A stretch of 64,000 bases of DNA from Haloarcula sp. CBA1129 (GCF_008729015.1 NZ_RKSM01000001.1:2790001-2854000), one strand, 5' to 3'; shown: positions 8,836 through 17,628, counted from the stretch's first letter. A program made the numbers and translations. The notes: generated from the sequence alone by a model not told the origin.

Positions 8836-9627
8836 TTATTCGACTGGTTCGGCGAAGGCGTATCGGGGCTTCACGTCATCGACGCGGACCTCGACAGTCT
8901 CACCGGCCTCGACGCCGCTGACGAACACAGTGAAGTTCTCAACCTTGGCGATGCCGTCGCCTTCCTCGCCGATGTCGTCGATAGTGACCTCGACGATGTC
9001 ACCCTCGCGGACCGGCGCTGTCAGGCGGTGTTTGGCCACCAGATACAGTTCCGAGGAGGAGTCACGAGAGGCGTCGGGGCGGACCTCGCGGACGTACTCG
9101 AACTCCGGTTCGATGTCGGCGATGAGGTCGTCGAGGTCCTGTCCGTCGAACACCTTCGCACAGAAATCACCGCCGGCGTCGAGCAGGTCCGTCGCGACTT
9201 CGAAAGCCTGCCGGACCAGATGGACCGACCGGGCGTGGTCGAGGTCGTACTGGCCGGTCATGTTCGGGGCCATATCGGAGATGACGACGTCAACCGGGCC
9301 ACCGGTGCCGTCGCTCTCCCCAACTATTTCACGGATTTCGTCTTTCGTGCTGTCCTCGGTCATATCGCCGCGGACGTACTCGACGGTCGGTTCGGGGTCG
9401 TCCAGATCGTCGATAGTCTGGCGGTCCACGCCGACCAGCGTGCCTCGCTCGCCGATTCGCTCGGCCGCGACCTGCATCCAGCCGCCGGGCGCAGCGCCGA
9501 GGTCGACGACGGTCCGTCCCTCGCCGAGAAGGCCGGCCGTGTCATCTAGCTGCTGGAGTTTGTACGCCGACCGAGCGCGGTACCCCTCCTGCTTCGCTCT
9601 GTTGTAATACTCGTCTTTGCCCGACAT
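8836..9627 (-). CDS. rlmE: rRNA 2'-O-methyltransferase of the FtsJ/RlmE family with TRAM domain
   Basis: 263-aa SAM-dependent RNA 2'-O-methyltransferase, expected to methylate the 23S rRNA A-loop uridine. The K-D-K-E catalytic tetrad can be followed: Lys in RARSAYKL (Lys23), Asp in VISDMAPN, Lys in FCAKVFDG and Glu in SSSELYLVA. The SAM site VVDLGAAPGGW is intact. After about residue 200 comes a C-terminal TRAM RNA-binding domain (VREGDIVEVTI to the end), an archaeal addition absent from E. coli RlmE. Convergent with the transporter gene (18-bp gap). Confidence 0.92.
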   Translation of the reverse strand: MSGKDEYYNRAKQEGYRARSAYKLQQLDDTAGLLGEGRTVVDLGAAPGGWMQVAAERIGERGTLVGVDRQTIDDLDDPEPTVEYVRGDMTEDSTKDEIREIVGESDGTGGPVDVVISDMAPNMTGQYDLDHARSVHLVRQAFEVATDLLDAGGDFCAKVFDGQDLDDLIADIEPEFEYVREVRPDASRDSSSELYLVAKHRLTAPVREGDIVEVTIDDIGEEGDGIAKVENFTVFVSGVEAGETVEVRVDDVKPRYAFAEPVE

Positions 9628-9933
9628 AGTTACCTCACACCGCGTGTGTCTTCACTGCTCAAATCTGACGAAACCGTAGTCATAGTACCACGGAAGCGGT
9701 CAGCGCTCAAATGGATGCCGACTCGGAGTTTTCAGGCGAGCCACTACACGCCTGCCGCCGTCGGTTGTGCCACAGGGGACCTTGGCGTAGGTTTGGAAGC
9801 CCCATATTACCCCGGACCCGAACACGTTCACTGTCGTTCTTACCTCGCAAGAACGGGTCTCAGCGGCTGAGATTGCGCATCTCAGTATATACCGCTTACG
9901 CACAGAGTCCTATCTGTAGGACGTGACCTTCCG
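9628..9933. promoter_or_regulatory. nirK upstream region with three dyads and TATA box
   Basis: 306-bp non-coding region. Three inverted repeats lie on the nirK side. CGAAC-AC-GTTCA at 9819-9830 is one base from perfect. CTGAGAT-N5-ATCTCAG at 9867-9885 is perfect and abuts a TATATA box at 9886-9891. GTCCTA-N4-TAGGAC at 9907-9922 is perfect and sits around or just after the expected transcription start. The first resembles the CGAAC-type semi-palindrome that I recall being linked to the haloarchaeal denitrification regulator NarO. The left half holds nothing I recognise. Confidence 0.65.
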
Positions 9934-11019
9934 ATGTCAACCATTCCAACGGCGACGCGGAGGCGGGTGTTAGAAGCCTTGGGCGTCGGCACGGCCGCGC
10001 TTGCGGGCTGTGCCAGCGCACCGGGTGCAAACAGGCAATCGACCGAAGCGGAGACGACCCCACAGGAGCCAGCCATGAACGCCGCACAACAGACCGACGT
10101 CGACCGTATTGCCGCAGACCCGACCGCTATCCCGGACCCCATCGACCGGTCGGAGCCAAAGACCGTGTCGGTGGAGATGACCACCAAAGAGCAGGTCGCA
10201 GAGGTCGAGCCGGGCGTCACCTACACGTACATGACGTTCGGCGACCAGATTCCCGGCCCGATGATCCGGGTCCGCCGGGGCGACACCGTCGAACTCACAA
10301 TCACGAACGAGGAAGGAAACTCGATGCCCCACAACATCGACCTCCACGCCGTCCGCGGCCCCGGAGGCGGTGCTGAGGCGTCGATGGTCACGCCGGGCCA
10401 GACCAAGACGTTCCGCTTCAAGGCTACCTACCCCGGCGCGTTCATCTACCACTGCGCCGTCCCGAACCTCGATATGCACATCTCCTCGGGGATGTTCGGG
10501 ATGATACTCGTCGAGCCGAAAGACGGGCTCCCCGAAGTAGACCACGAGTTCTACTTCGGCCAGCACGAGCTGTACACCACCGGCGACGCCGGCGAGAAGG
10601 GGCACCACGACTTCGACATGGAGGCGATGGCAGCCGAGGACCCCACGTACGTCCTGATGAACGGGGAGAAGTACGCCATCACGCCGGACGTCCATGGCTC
10701 GCCGAGTATGTCGGTCGGCGACACCGCCCGCGTCTACTTCGTGGCCGGCGGCCCGAACCTCGACTCCAGTTTCCACCCGATTGGGTCCGTCTGGGACGAG
10801 GTCTGGCAGCAGGGCTCCATCGCCGGGCCGCCGAACAAGTACGTCCAGACCACGCCGGTCAAGCCGGAGTCCTGTGCTATTGCGACGCTTCACGCCGAGG
10901 TTCCCGGTCCGATCAAACTGGTCGACCACGCGCTCTCCCGGGTCGCCCGCAAAGGAATGATGGCCATCATCAACCGCGAAGGGGCGGCAAACCCCGAGGT
11001 GTTCGAACCGGAGGCCTGA
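9934..11019 (+). CDS. nirK: Copper-containing nitrite reductase
   Basis: 361-aa two-cupredoxin-domain enzyme reducing nitrite to NO in denitrification, outside the cytoplasmic membrane. A Tat-type signal (RRR at 9-11) is followed by a lipobox-like LAGC ending at Cys26, so it is probably exported folded and lipid-anchored. Type 1 copper ligands: His133, Cys174, His182, Met187. Type 2 ligands: His138, His173 and His332. Catalytic Asp136 lies between His133 and His138, and His281 is the second active-site histidine. The Cys-to-His spacing of 8 residues is one shorter than in Alcaligenes NirK. No nor or other denitrification gene is adjacent. Expression is probably induced by anoxia or nitrate through the upstream dyads. 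Confidence 0.95.
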   Translation: MSTIPTATRRRVLEALGVGTAALAGCASAPGANRQSTEAETTPQEPAMNAAQQTDVDRIAADPTAIPDPIDRSEPKTVSVEMTTKEQVAEVEPGVTYTYMTFGDQIPGPMIRVRRGDTVELTITNEEGNSMPHNIDLHAVRGPGGGAEASMVTPGQTKTFRFKATYPGAFIYHCAVPNLDMHISSGMFGMILVEPKDGLPEVDHEFYFGQHELYTTGDAGEKGHHDFDMEAMAAEDPTYVLMNGEKYAITPDVHGSPSMSVGDTARVYFVAGGPNLDSSFHPIGSVWDEVWQQGSIAGPPNKYVQTTPVKPESCAIATLHAEVPGPIKLVDHALSRVARKGMMAIINREGAANPEVFEPEA

Positions 11020-11139
11020 CCGCGCCGCCGGAGTGGCCGAGCGCCGCCCGCTCGGACCCGATTACTCGGTAGACGGTACGACTCGTACTCACCGACGCCA
11101 CCCGCGGTCGCTCGCGCGCACGCGGTTTCAATGAGGGAC

Positions 11140-11146
11140 TTTTTAA
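11140..11146 (+). promoter_or_regulatory. TATA box of the PCNA gene
   Basis: TTTTTAA centred about 30 nt before the ATG at 11173, which places transcription start at or next to the start codon and implies a leaderless mRNA. Confidence 0.55.
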
Positions 11147-11172
11147 TGGATGGGGGCATACTTCGGTTCAAG

Positions 11173-11916
11173 ATGTTCAACGCCATCGTGAGCGCAGATA
11201 CGCTCCAGGCGACTCTCGACTCTGTGAGCGTGCTGGTGGACGAGTGCAAGATCCACCTCGAAGAAGACGGGCTGGAAATCCGGGCAGTCGACCCGGCAAA
11301 CGTTGGAATGGTCGACCTACGGCTCGACGCGGCGGCGTTCGAGTCCTACGAGACTGACGGTGGACTCATCGGCGTCAATCTCTCCCGCCTCGAAGACATC
11401 GCCGGCATGGCCGATGCCGGCCAGCTCGTCCACCTCGATCTGGACGAGGAGACACGGAAACTCCACATCTCTATCGACGGTCTCGAATACACGCTCGCGC
11501 TGATCGACCCCGACTCCATCCGTCAGGAGCCCGACCTCCCGGACCTAGACCTCTCGGCGAATATCGTCATCGAGGGGAAGGACATCGACCGGTCGGTCAC
11601 CGCCGCGGACATGGTCAGCGACCACATCGCGCTGGGCGTCGACGCGACCGAGGAACTGTTCTACGTCGACGCCGAGGGCGACACGGACGACGTCCACCTC
11701 GAACTCACCCGCGACGACCTCATCGACCTCACGCCCGGCGACGCCCACTCGCTGTTCTCGCTGGATTACCTGAAGAACATGAACAAAGCCATCCCGAAAG
11801 ACGCCGAGGTCGAGATGGAACTCGGTGAGGAGTTCCCTGTCAAGATGCACTTCAGCTTCGCTGAAGGGCAGGGTCGGGTCACGTACATGCTCGCGCCGCG
11901 CATCCAGAGCGAGTAG
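11173..11916 (+). CDS. pcn: DNA polymerase sliding clamp PCNA
   Basis: 247-aa processivity clamp, the same length as other haloarchaeal PCNAs. It forms a homotrimeric ring tethering DNA polymerases, ligase, FEN1 and Hel308-type helicases. Two PCNA folds are recognisable: the N-terminal [18 protein letters not shown] with [18 protein letters not shown], and the C-terminal domain ending in [14 protein letters not shown], with the interdomain connector around residues 115-130. An upstream in-frame ATG at 11131 is rejected because MFNAIV is the family start and matches the TATA position. The next gene starts 6 bp after the stop, so they may share a transcript. Confidence 0.95.
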   Translation: MFNAIVSADTLQATLDSVSVLVDECKIHLEEDGLEIRAVDPANVGMVDLRLDAAAFESYETDGGLIGVNLSRLEDIAGMADAGQLVHLDLDEETRKLHISIDGLEYTLALIDPDSIRQEPDLPDLDLSANIVIEGKDIDRSVTAADMVSDHIALGVDATEELFYVDAEGDTDDVHLELTRDDLIDLTPGDAHSLFSLDYLKNMNKAIPKDAEVEMELGEEFPVKMHFSFAEGQGRVTYMLAPRIQSE

Positions 11917-11922
11917 CGTCGG

Positions 11923-12819
11923 ATGCCGTCCGCCCCGCCGATTCCGGCTGCTGACTGGCTGCCGGACGACTCCGAGACCGACTCGTTCTCGCTCCCAGAC
12001 GGTCGGCGGCTGGCGTACGCCACCTACGGTGACGCCGACGGCTACCCGGTCCTCTTCTGTCACGGCACCCCGGGATCACACGTCATCGCTCGACTGCTTG
12101 CCACACCGGCCCGCGAGCGTGGCGTCCGTCTCATCGCCCCGGACCGTCCGGGAATCGGAAACTCGGAAGACGCTTCTGTCACGCTCGACGACTGGCCGGA
12201 CGATGCCGGGCACCTCCTGTCGCATCTCGACGTCGACGCGGCTGGTACCGTCGGCTTCTCCGGCGGCGGCGCGTTCGCGCTGGCCTGTCACCGATTGTCC
12301 GAGATAGAGCGAGTTGCACTCATAGGCAGCAGCGGCCCGCCGTCAATCGGCGCGACGGGGCGCGTCCAGCGGTTCGTGGGTGCACTGTCCCGACACGCCC
12401 CGTGGGCGCTTAACCGTCTGTTTCGCCTGCAGCGGTGGTTCGCCCTCCGCCAAGACCCGTCCTACGCCGTCGGGTTCGTTGCCGAGGAAACACCGGAGAC
12501 GGACGCCTTGGCGGCCGACGAAGTGGCCCGGATCGTCCGGGCCGATATGCTCACGTCGATGGCACGCGGGCCGAGCGGAATCAGCCGCGAGCAGCGCCTC
12601 CTCTCGCAGCCGTGGCCCGTTGCCCTCGAAGACGTGTCCGTTCCAGTGACGGTGTTTCAGGGACAAAACGATGCTAACGTCGCGCCGTCGACGGGCGAAG
12701 GCCTCGCTCAGCGGCTTCCGGACGCCTCGCTCGAACGCGTCGACAGCGACCATCTCGGTACGTTGACAGCGGCTGGCGAGGACGCGCTGGCCGCCGTACA
12801 GCGTCGCACGCGCGTCTGA
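11923..12819 (+). CDS. Alpha/beta hydrolase
   Basis: 298-aa alpha/beta-hydrolase-fold protein. The oxyanion-hole segment HGTPGS is at 47-52, the nucleophile elbow GFSGGG has Ser113, the acid is probably Asp in the strand QGQNDANVAPS, and the base is His in VDSDHLGTL near the C-terminus. A lid-like insertion lies between about 145 and 230. Substrate is unknown; the family includes esterases, epoxide hydrolases and haloperoxidases. It begins 6 bp after pcn, probably in the same operon by position only. Confidence 0.85.
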   Translation: MPSAPPIPAADWLPDDSETDSFSLPDGRRLAYATYGDADGYPVLFCHGTPGSHVIARLLATPARERGVRLIAPDRPGIGNSEDASVTLDDWPDDAGHLLSHLDVDAAGTVGFSGGGAFALACHRLSEIERVALIGSSGPPSIGATGRVQRFVGALSRHAPWALNRLFRLQRWFALRQDPSYAVGFVAEETPETDALAADEVARIVRADMLTSMARGPSGISREQRLLSQPWPVALEDVSVPVTVFQGQNDANVAPSTGEGLAQRLPDASLERVDSDHLGTLTAAGEDALAAVQRRTRV

Positions 12820-12855
12820 CGTACCGTTTTGTGGGTCGGGTGCCAACGGGCCGGT

Positions 12856-13473
12856 ATGGAGAACCTCGGGGACGCGTACAACAACTGGCGCTGGAAGGGA
12901 CGCGATCCCCGCCGCGTCGTTGCCGGTGCGACCCTCGGGTTCGTCGGCGCGCTGGCGGTCGTCGTGGCGATCCTTCTGGTGACGACCCCGCTGTCGGCGG
13001 TCGTCGGCGCGACAGCACCCCACGCCGCCGAGAAGCTCGGCGGGACGCTGGGTGGTCTGGGTATCCCCGCGATGTTCCTGAGCGTCGTCGCCGTGCTCCC
13101 GTCGAGCCGCCGCGAGCAGACCGGCGTCACCGTCGGTGCGGTCCTCTGTCTGGTCGGAATCGGACTGTTTCAGGTAGCGTATCCCTACAACTGGACGGTC
13201 GGTGAGCAGACGCTAGCATTCGAAACGACGATGGCGTATTTCATCGGGACGTGCGTGGCGTTCTGGTTCGTGTTCACGGCGATGGCGAGCTTCCGACGAC
13301 GGAACAACCCACACGGTACTGTGAAGCTTGAGATTTCGCACAAAGGCGAAACCAAAACTGTCCAAGTGTCCCCCAAAGAGTACAGGCGTTACACGCAGGC
13401 GGTTCGCGGCGACGGCGGCACGACCGACGAGGTCATTCAAGAGCTGGAGTCCCGACTCGAAGACGAAGGGTAA
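12856..13473 (+). CDS. Haloarchaeal four-helix membrane protein
   Basis: 205-aa protein with four hydrophobic helices (about residues 18-45, 58-80, 88-110 and 120-142) and a charged cytoplasmic tail from about residue 150 (EISHKGETKTVQVSPKEYRRY). I recognise it only as a conserved haloarchaeal membrane protein, possibly of a DUF7139-like family; no function is known. The ATG at 12856 is chosen because the conserved-looking MENLGDAYNNW precedes the first helix. It is convergent with the DUF4382 gene (7 bp between stops). Confidence 0.7.
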   Translation: MENLGDAYNNWRWKGRDPRRVVAGATLGFVGALAVVVAILLVTTPLSAVVGATAPHAAEKLGGTLGGLGIPAMFLSVVAVLPSSRREQTGVTVGAVLCLVGIGLFQVAYPYNWTVGEQTLAFETTMAYFIGTCVAFWFVFTAMASFRRRNNPHGTVKLEISHKGETKTVQVSPKEYRRYTQAVRGDGGTTDEVIQELESRLEDEG

Positions 13474-13480
13474 CTGGGCG

Positions 13481-14401
13481 CTACTCGGCAGCCGTCGTTT
13501 CGTTGCCGCGCCGATCCGACTCCGTCATCGAGTCGCGGTCGGTTTCCTCGATCTCCGTCGTCTCGACTTCGGTTTCGTCGTCATCGGCGGTCCCGTCGCT
13601 GTCCGCCTCCGCATCGTCAGTTCCGTCTTCCGCATCGTCGCCGACCTCCGCCACGTCGACATCCGTACCGGCGACACCGCTTTCCGAGATGACCGGCAGG
13701 AGGTTGTAGCCGCCGTTGCCCTTCTTGACGACGTTGATATCGAAGACGAACTCGACCGATTCGCCGGCGACAACCTCGAACGGCTTAGTTATCTGGAGCT
13801 TCCCGCTCGGGATCTTCACGTCGGCAGACTCACCGTCGACGACTCCGTCGATGGAGTCAGCGTACAGTTCGATTTTGCTGTAGCGGCCGGTTTCGAGTTC
13901 GCCGTCGAGGACGCCGATGGCCTTGTCCCCGACAACCTCGGTGAGGTCGACAGTCGCGCCGTCGAGGTCGCGGACGACGAAGCCGCCTTCGTCGTCTTCA
14001 GTCTCACTTTCGTCGTCTTCGTCGTCCGCCGTCCCGGTCGGTTCGACTGTCTCCGTTTCGGTTGCGTCGGTCGTGTTCGTTTCCGTTGCTTCGGTCTCGG
14101 TCACGTCTCCGTTGTCAGCCGTTTCCTCGCCGTCTCCCGCGTGGAAGATACGGGCTCGCGAGAACGATACGTCGAGCGAATCAAAGTCGCCGATGGCAGC
14201 AGGCTGGTCGCTGATGAGGAGACGGAATCCCCCGACAGCGCCGCTACCGTCTGTCGTCGTGTCCCCGTCAGTCGAGTCGCCGTCACTGGTTCCGTCACCG
14301 CTGGTCCCGTCGGACCCGCCGGAATCGCTCGATCCGGAACAGCCGGCGAGGAGGCCGACGCCGATGCCAGCGCCCGTCGCGATGAACCGTCGCCGCCTCA
14401 T
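13481..14401 (-). CDS. DUF4382-domain lipoprotein with Tat signal
   Basis: 306-aa secreted protein. The start MRRRRFIATGAGIGVGLLAGC contains a twin-arginine motif and a lipobox with Cys21, so it is probably a Tat-exported lipoprotein. A Ser/Gly/Asp-rich linker follows, then the DUF4382 domain (from about residue 50, RLLISDQPAAIGDFDSLDVSF), interrupted by a Thr/Glu/Asp-rich insertion of about 45 residues. The last 60 residues are an acidic Thr/Asp/Glu tail. DUF4382 proteins are surface proteins of unknown role, often predicted to have an immunoglobulin-like fold. The upstream in-frame ATG at 14599 is rejected because it would bury the signal peptide. Confidence 0.85.
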   Translation of the reverse strand: MRRRRFIATGAGIGVGLLAGCSGSSDSGGSDGTSGDGTSDGDSTDGDTTTDGSGAVGGFRLLISDQPAAIGDFDSLDVSFSRARIFHAGDGEETADNGDVTETEATETNTTDATETETVEPTGTADDEDDESETEDDEGGFVVRDLDGATVDLTEVVGDKAIGVLDGELETGRYSKIELYADSIDGVVDGESADVKIPSGKLQITKPFEVVAGESVEFVFDINVVKKGNGGYNLLPVISESGVAGTDVDVAEVGDDAEDGTDDAEADSDGTADDDETEVETTEIEETDRDSMTESDRRGNETTAAE

Positions 14402-14592
14402 TGGCGTTGCCCCGCATCGTGTGTCGCCGTCGATACTGTCTCTGCTGTTGCGGACGAAATCATTCCATGACGTGGGATGGAGTTGGGACGTATATCCCCC
14501 GCGATAGATCAAACGATGTGCGCTCGTTTGAACGAAATGAACGGTCTGGTCGTATCTGAACGGTTTTACCCCCGTCGCTCCACGTCCTGCTA
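14402..14592. promoter_or_regulatory. Divergent DUF4382/hjc promoter region with inverted repeat
   Basis: 191 bp. The perfect inverted repeat TCAAACGA-N7-TCGTTTGA is at 14509-14531. Leftward TATA candidate GGATATACG (reverse complement, about 14488-14497) lies about 90 nt before the lipoprotein start, close to the dyad. Rightward, GGTTTTAC near 14564-14572 is about 25 nt before hjc. TGAACG also occurs three times between 14529 and 14563. Confidence 0.5.
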
Positions 14593-15111
14593 ATGGCAAA
14601 CTCGAACGCGAAGGGCGACCGCCGCGAGCGCGAGCTGGTCAACGCACTCGACGAGGCGGGCTTTGCGGTGATGCGCGCACCGGCGAGTGGCAGCGCGACT
14701 GAGCGGGAACTGCCGGACGTGCTCTCTGGCGACGGCGAGACGTTTTACGCTATCGAGGCGAAATCCAGCGCCGGCGACCCCATCTATCTCACCGGCGAAG
14801 AGGTTGAGGCGCTACTCTTCTTCGCCCGGAACTTCGGCGCGAAGCCGCGTATCGGTGTCCGGTTCGACCGCGAGGACTGGTACTTCTTCCACCCGGCCGA
14901 CCTCCACACGACCGACGGCGGCAACTACCGCGTCAAGAAGGAGACAGCCCTCTCTGACGGGACTGACTTCGATGAGTTCGTGGGTAACTCCGAAAAGGTC
15001 ACGCTGGACGAGGTGGGCGACGACGGCCCCGACCAGAGCGTGCTAGACGTGCTGTCGGCCTTCGAGCGCGGCGACCTCGATAAGGAAGAAGCCGCGGCGA
15101 TGCTGGAGTAG
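14593..15111 (+). CDS. hjc: Holliday junction resolvase Hjc
   Basis: 172-aa archaeal four-way-junction endonuclease. The N-terminal about 115 residues carry the PD-(D/E)XK core: Glu in [12 protein letters not shown], Asp in RELPDVLSG, and the E-x-K pair in YAIEAKSSA, with Hjc-specific basic residues around KGDRRERE. It resolves recombination intermediates and reversed forks as a homodimer. The C-terminal about 50 residues ([17 protein letters not shown] onward) are an extra acidic segment typical of halophile versions. A TATA-like GGTTTTAC about 25 nt upstream supports a near-leaderless start at 14593. Confidence 0.93.
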   Translation: MANSNAKGDRRERELVNALDEAGFAVMRAPASGSATERELPDVLSGDGETFYAIEAKSSAGDPIYLTGEEVEALLFFARNFGAKPRIGVRFDREDWYFFHPADLHTTDGGNYRVKKETALSDGTDFDEFVGNSEKVTLDEVGDDGPDQSVLDVLSAFERGDLDKEEAAAMLE

Positions 15112-15135
15112 GGGTTCGCGGCGGAGCGGGAGACG

Positions 15136-15774
15136 CTACGACGTGACGAGTTCGGCGTCCTCGATGCGGCCGAGTCGCGACAGGGGAAAGGCGTATTCTC
15201 GCGGTTCAGTCGCGTTGACGGCCTCGGAGAGATACGTCGCAAGCACCACGAGATCGTCGGGCGGGTAGCCGTCGTTGGTGTCGTAGTCGGCGACTGTCTC
15301 ATCCGTCGCCTCGATAGTCCAGCCGTCGGCCGGTGTGTCGGTGACAGCCGTAACGACGAGTCTGTCGTCCGTCTCGTGGTCCCGCACGATGTCGCCGGTT
15401 TCCAGTCGGCAGTTGCCACAGAGATGTGGCGTCTGTGCGTCCGTGGTGACGAAGGTAACGGTGCCACAGGCGTCACAGGTCGCCCGTTCCTTGTCGGGCG
15501 GCGCGATCCGCTTGGCAGTGATTTCGAGTGCGACACGCCGGAGGTGTTTGCAGTGCTCGCCGCGGATGCGGTTGTCGGGACAGGAACAGGCGTGCTGTGC
15601 AATGTCGACGAGGTACGTACTGTCACTCTCCGTCGTCACGGCGTACGTGCTGCCCGCTCGCGGGCGCACGGCCATACGCTCGGTCCAGGCACGGGCAGCC
15701 CGGTCCGGGAGAGAACGGAGGTCCGGTGCAAGTGCGGTATGCTGCCGGTCAGCTGATGGCTCGATAAGCGTCAT
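15136..15774 (-). CDS. SWIM zinc-finger protein
   Basis: 212-aa protein. The SWIM motif is clear near residue 70: C-S-C followed by PDNRIRGEHCKH, giving CxC-xn-CxH zinc ligands. A second zinc site follows as a CDAC...CGNC ribbon (about 100-125). The remaining C-terminal half looks like a small beta domain (DRLVVTAVTDTP). SWIM domains bind DNA or proteins and occur in recombination-linked factors, but this family is uncharacterised. I prefer the ATG at 15774 (MTLIEPSADRQ); an alternative start at 15801 would add nine residues. It is convergent with hjc. Confidence 0.8.
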   Translation of the reverse strand: MTLIEPSADRQHTALAPDLRSLPDRAARAWTERMAVRPRAGSTYAVTTESDSTYLVDIAQHACSCPDNRIRGEHCKHLRRVALEITAKRIAPPDKERATCDACGTVTFVTTDAQTPHLCGNCRLETGDIVRDHETDDRLVVTAVTDTPADGWTIEATDETVADYDTNDGYPPDDLVVLATYLSEAVNATEPREYAFPLSRLGRIEDAELVTS

Positions 15775-15903
15775 AGGTGCGGACGCGGCTGTATTTTCCA
15801 ATGCGTCCAGTCGAAACGTAGGTGCTACACGGTCCTAAATGACTCGGCCAGCGGACTCCAGCGCTTCGATACCCTTTTTGCCGGCCCTGTGAAATCGCAG
15901 AGC

Positions 15904-16113
15904 ATGGATATCGAGCGGGAGACGCTCCTGCAAATCGTCATCTCGGCGGTCGCCGTCGTGCTGTTCGTCGGCGCAACTGTTACCGCCTCACAGATGTATC
16001 TTAATGGGTCAACCGTAGAGGCAACGGGCGGCTACGCTCTCATCGGCGCAATCGGGCTGTTCGTCGTGTTTATGACCGCTGCCGGCCTCTGGCTGGAACG
16101 CCAGCAGTTCTAG
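15904..16113 (+). CDS. Small two-helix membrane protein
   Basis: 69-aa protein with two membrane helices (about residues 9-28 and 40-62) and a short charged amino end MDIERETLLQ. A conserved haloarchaeal family of unknown function by appearance. The ATG at 15904 is preferred over one at 15889 because the acidic MDIERE leader directly precedes helix 1. Its TAG overlaps the primase stop codon on the other strand in a shared CTAG. Confidence 0.7.
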   Translation: MDIERETLLQIVISAVAVVLFVGATVTASQMYLNGSTVEATGGYALIGAIGLFVVFMTAAGLWLERQQF

Positions 16114-17186
16114 GCGTCGGCCTCTTCGTCGGCCTCATCCTCGCGCCAATCGACCAGTTCCTCCTCGTCGGTGTCGTCTAACTTCTGCTCGTAGTAGCCC
16201 ATCGGGTGGGCAATCGTCTCACAGAGGTCGTCCATGTTGACACAGTCGCCGTAGGACTGCATGGTCGAACACGCCGGCGTCGAGTACTCCGTCGGACTGG
16301 TCTCCCCGCGGATGTGGTCGACCTGATACCGGGTTGCTTCCTCACCGAAACCCGGATTGACCTGAAACAGGTCGACGATTTCGTCCGTCGTCATCCCGAT
16401 TCCGATGAGGAAGGTCGCGATTGCAAACCGAGAGTGGTGTTCGAGATGCTCACCCTTCTGCACTTGGTCGAGGAGAGACTTCATGCAGGGCGGGAACAGC
16501 TCCGGGACGACGGTGTCGATCTCGCGGGTGAGTTCCAGCTCCGAGAGGACTTCCTCTAAGCGGTCGACCTCCTCGGTCAGTTCGTCTGCGATAGCGTCGG
16601 GGACATTGAACGGCAGCCCGTCGGTGACCCGATGGCGAATCGCCTGTTTCAACAGGACGTGCAGTTCCTCGGCGGTGACCCTGACTTCGCCGTCTGCCAG
16701 CGGCCGATTGACCAGCCGCCAAGAATCGCCCCGCTGGTCGGCCGCCAGATCGAGATACGCACCGACCTCGATGCGGTAGCCGTCGCCAGTGTCTCTGACG
16801 GCGCTCGCGAGGTCGAACTCCGCGAGCAGTTCCGCGCGGTCGAGCGTCTCGCGCTGGGTCGATTTCAGCTCCGTCGTCGTCGCGAACTCCTCGGTGAACC
16901 GGTCGTAGGCCGCCTCGGCCTCCGCCTGCGCGTACTTCCGGGTGCAGATGTGCACGTCGACGAGCGACACCAGCACGCGGGCGACCGGGTACGACAGCAG
17001 TTCGACGCGGGTCCGCCGATGTGGCTCCCCGACAGTTCCGTCCGTGATTGCCGATTCGACCCGCTCCAGCGCGCGCGCTGTGACCGTCTCGTCCGTGGCG
17101 ACGATTTCGCCCAGATCTACCGCCGCGGCTTCGACGGCCTCCCGCGACCGCGCTAGAAAGGGGTAGCGTGCGTGGAGCGGTTCCAT
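16110..17186 (-). CDS. priL: DNA primase large subunit PriL
   Basis: 358-aa large, iron-sulfur subunit of the archaeal/eukaryotic-type primase. With the catalytic small subunit it makes RNA primers at forks. The C-terminal half holds the four cluster cysteines in order: PPCMK, PACSTM, GDC and DLC, followed by HPMGYYEQKL. The helical N-terminal domain starts MEPLHARYPFLARSREAVE, which fixes the start at 17186. An acidic tail (EADEEADA) ends the chain. Stop codons of this gene and the preceding small membrane protein gene overlap at a CTAG. priS is not in this window. Confidence 0.92.
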   Translation of the reverse strand: MEPLHARYPFLARSREAVEAAAVDLGEIVATDETVTARALERVESAITDGTVGEPHRRTRVELLSYPVARVLVSLVDVHICTRKYAQAEAEAAYDRFTEEFATTTELKSTQRETLDRAELLAEFDLASAVRDTGDGYRIEVGAYLDLAADQRGDSWRLVNRPLADGEVRVTAEELHVLLKQAIRHRVTDGLPFNVPDAIADELTEEVDRLEEVLSELELTREIDTVVPELFPPCMKSLLDQVQKGEHLEHHSRFAIATFLIGIGMTTDEIVDLFQVNPGFGEEATRYQVDHIRGETSPTEYSTPACSTMQSYGDCVNMDDLCETIAHPMGYYEQKLDDTDEEELVDWREDEADEEADA

Positions 17187-17475
17187 TGCCACCACCTTTC
17201 GGATGGGAGCGAATAAAATTGCCGTCACCGGGACGACCGGTGTCGGATTCCCGACAGCCAGTCCGAGACTCAGTCCAACCAGAGTGGAGGGCTATACATA
17301 TAGATCCCGGCCGGTGGCGGATGAATACAGCTAGTAGACAAGCGGATACCCGCCAGCCCCTACTGATGAGATGTGGTACGGACGCGGGTCGGCGACTGTA
17401 CTCGGTTCGGTCGGGGAACTGGACCAGTGCAGTCACCCGACGAGGTAACTGCCAGACGGGACACAGAGCACACCG
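17187..17475. other. 289-bp intergenic region
   Basis: Divergent gap. An AT-rich block AATAAAATT at about 17211-17219 is a likely priL TATA region (reverse strand). CTATACATATAG at about 17291-17302 could serve rightward transcription. No RNA gene seen. Confidence 0.4.
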
Positions 17476-17628
17476 ATGACGCACGAGCACGACACCGATT
17501 CACAAGAGGGCATCAGAGCGACATTCGAAGAGTACGACGTCGGCGTGGATACGGTCGCCCACATCGGCGACCCAGAAAACCCGTCGGCGTGGATTCAGTC
17601 GACGCTCTTCGTCGACGTAACCGAGTAA
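17476..17628 (+). CDS. Acidic haloarchaeal microprotein (DUF7331-like)
   Basis: 50-aa acidic protein beginning MTHEHDTDSQEG. The C-terminal half has GDPENPSAWIQSTLFVDV, similar in my recollection to small haloarchaeal proteins classed as DUF7331, with a conserved ENPxAWI core. No Cys, signal or membrane segment. Function unknown. Supported by length, acidic composition and the recognisable motif. Standalone gene about 170 bp upstream of a broken gene. Confidence 0.6.
   Translation: MTHEHDTDSQEGIRATFEEYDVGVDTVAHIGDPENPSAWIQSTLFVDVTE

Noticed and set aside
9646..9926. Short plus-strand frames in the nirK upstream region
   Set aside because: Cys/Arg/Trp-rich, no conservation cue, and the region is better explained by regulatory dyads.
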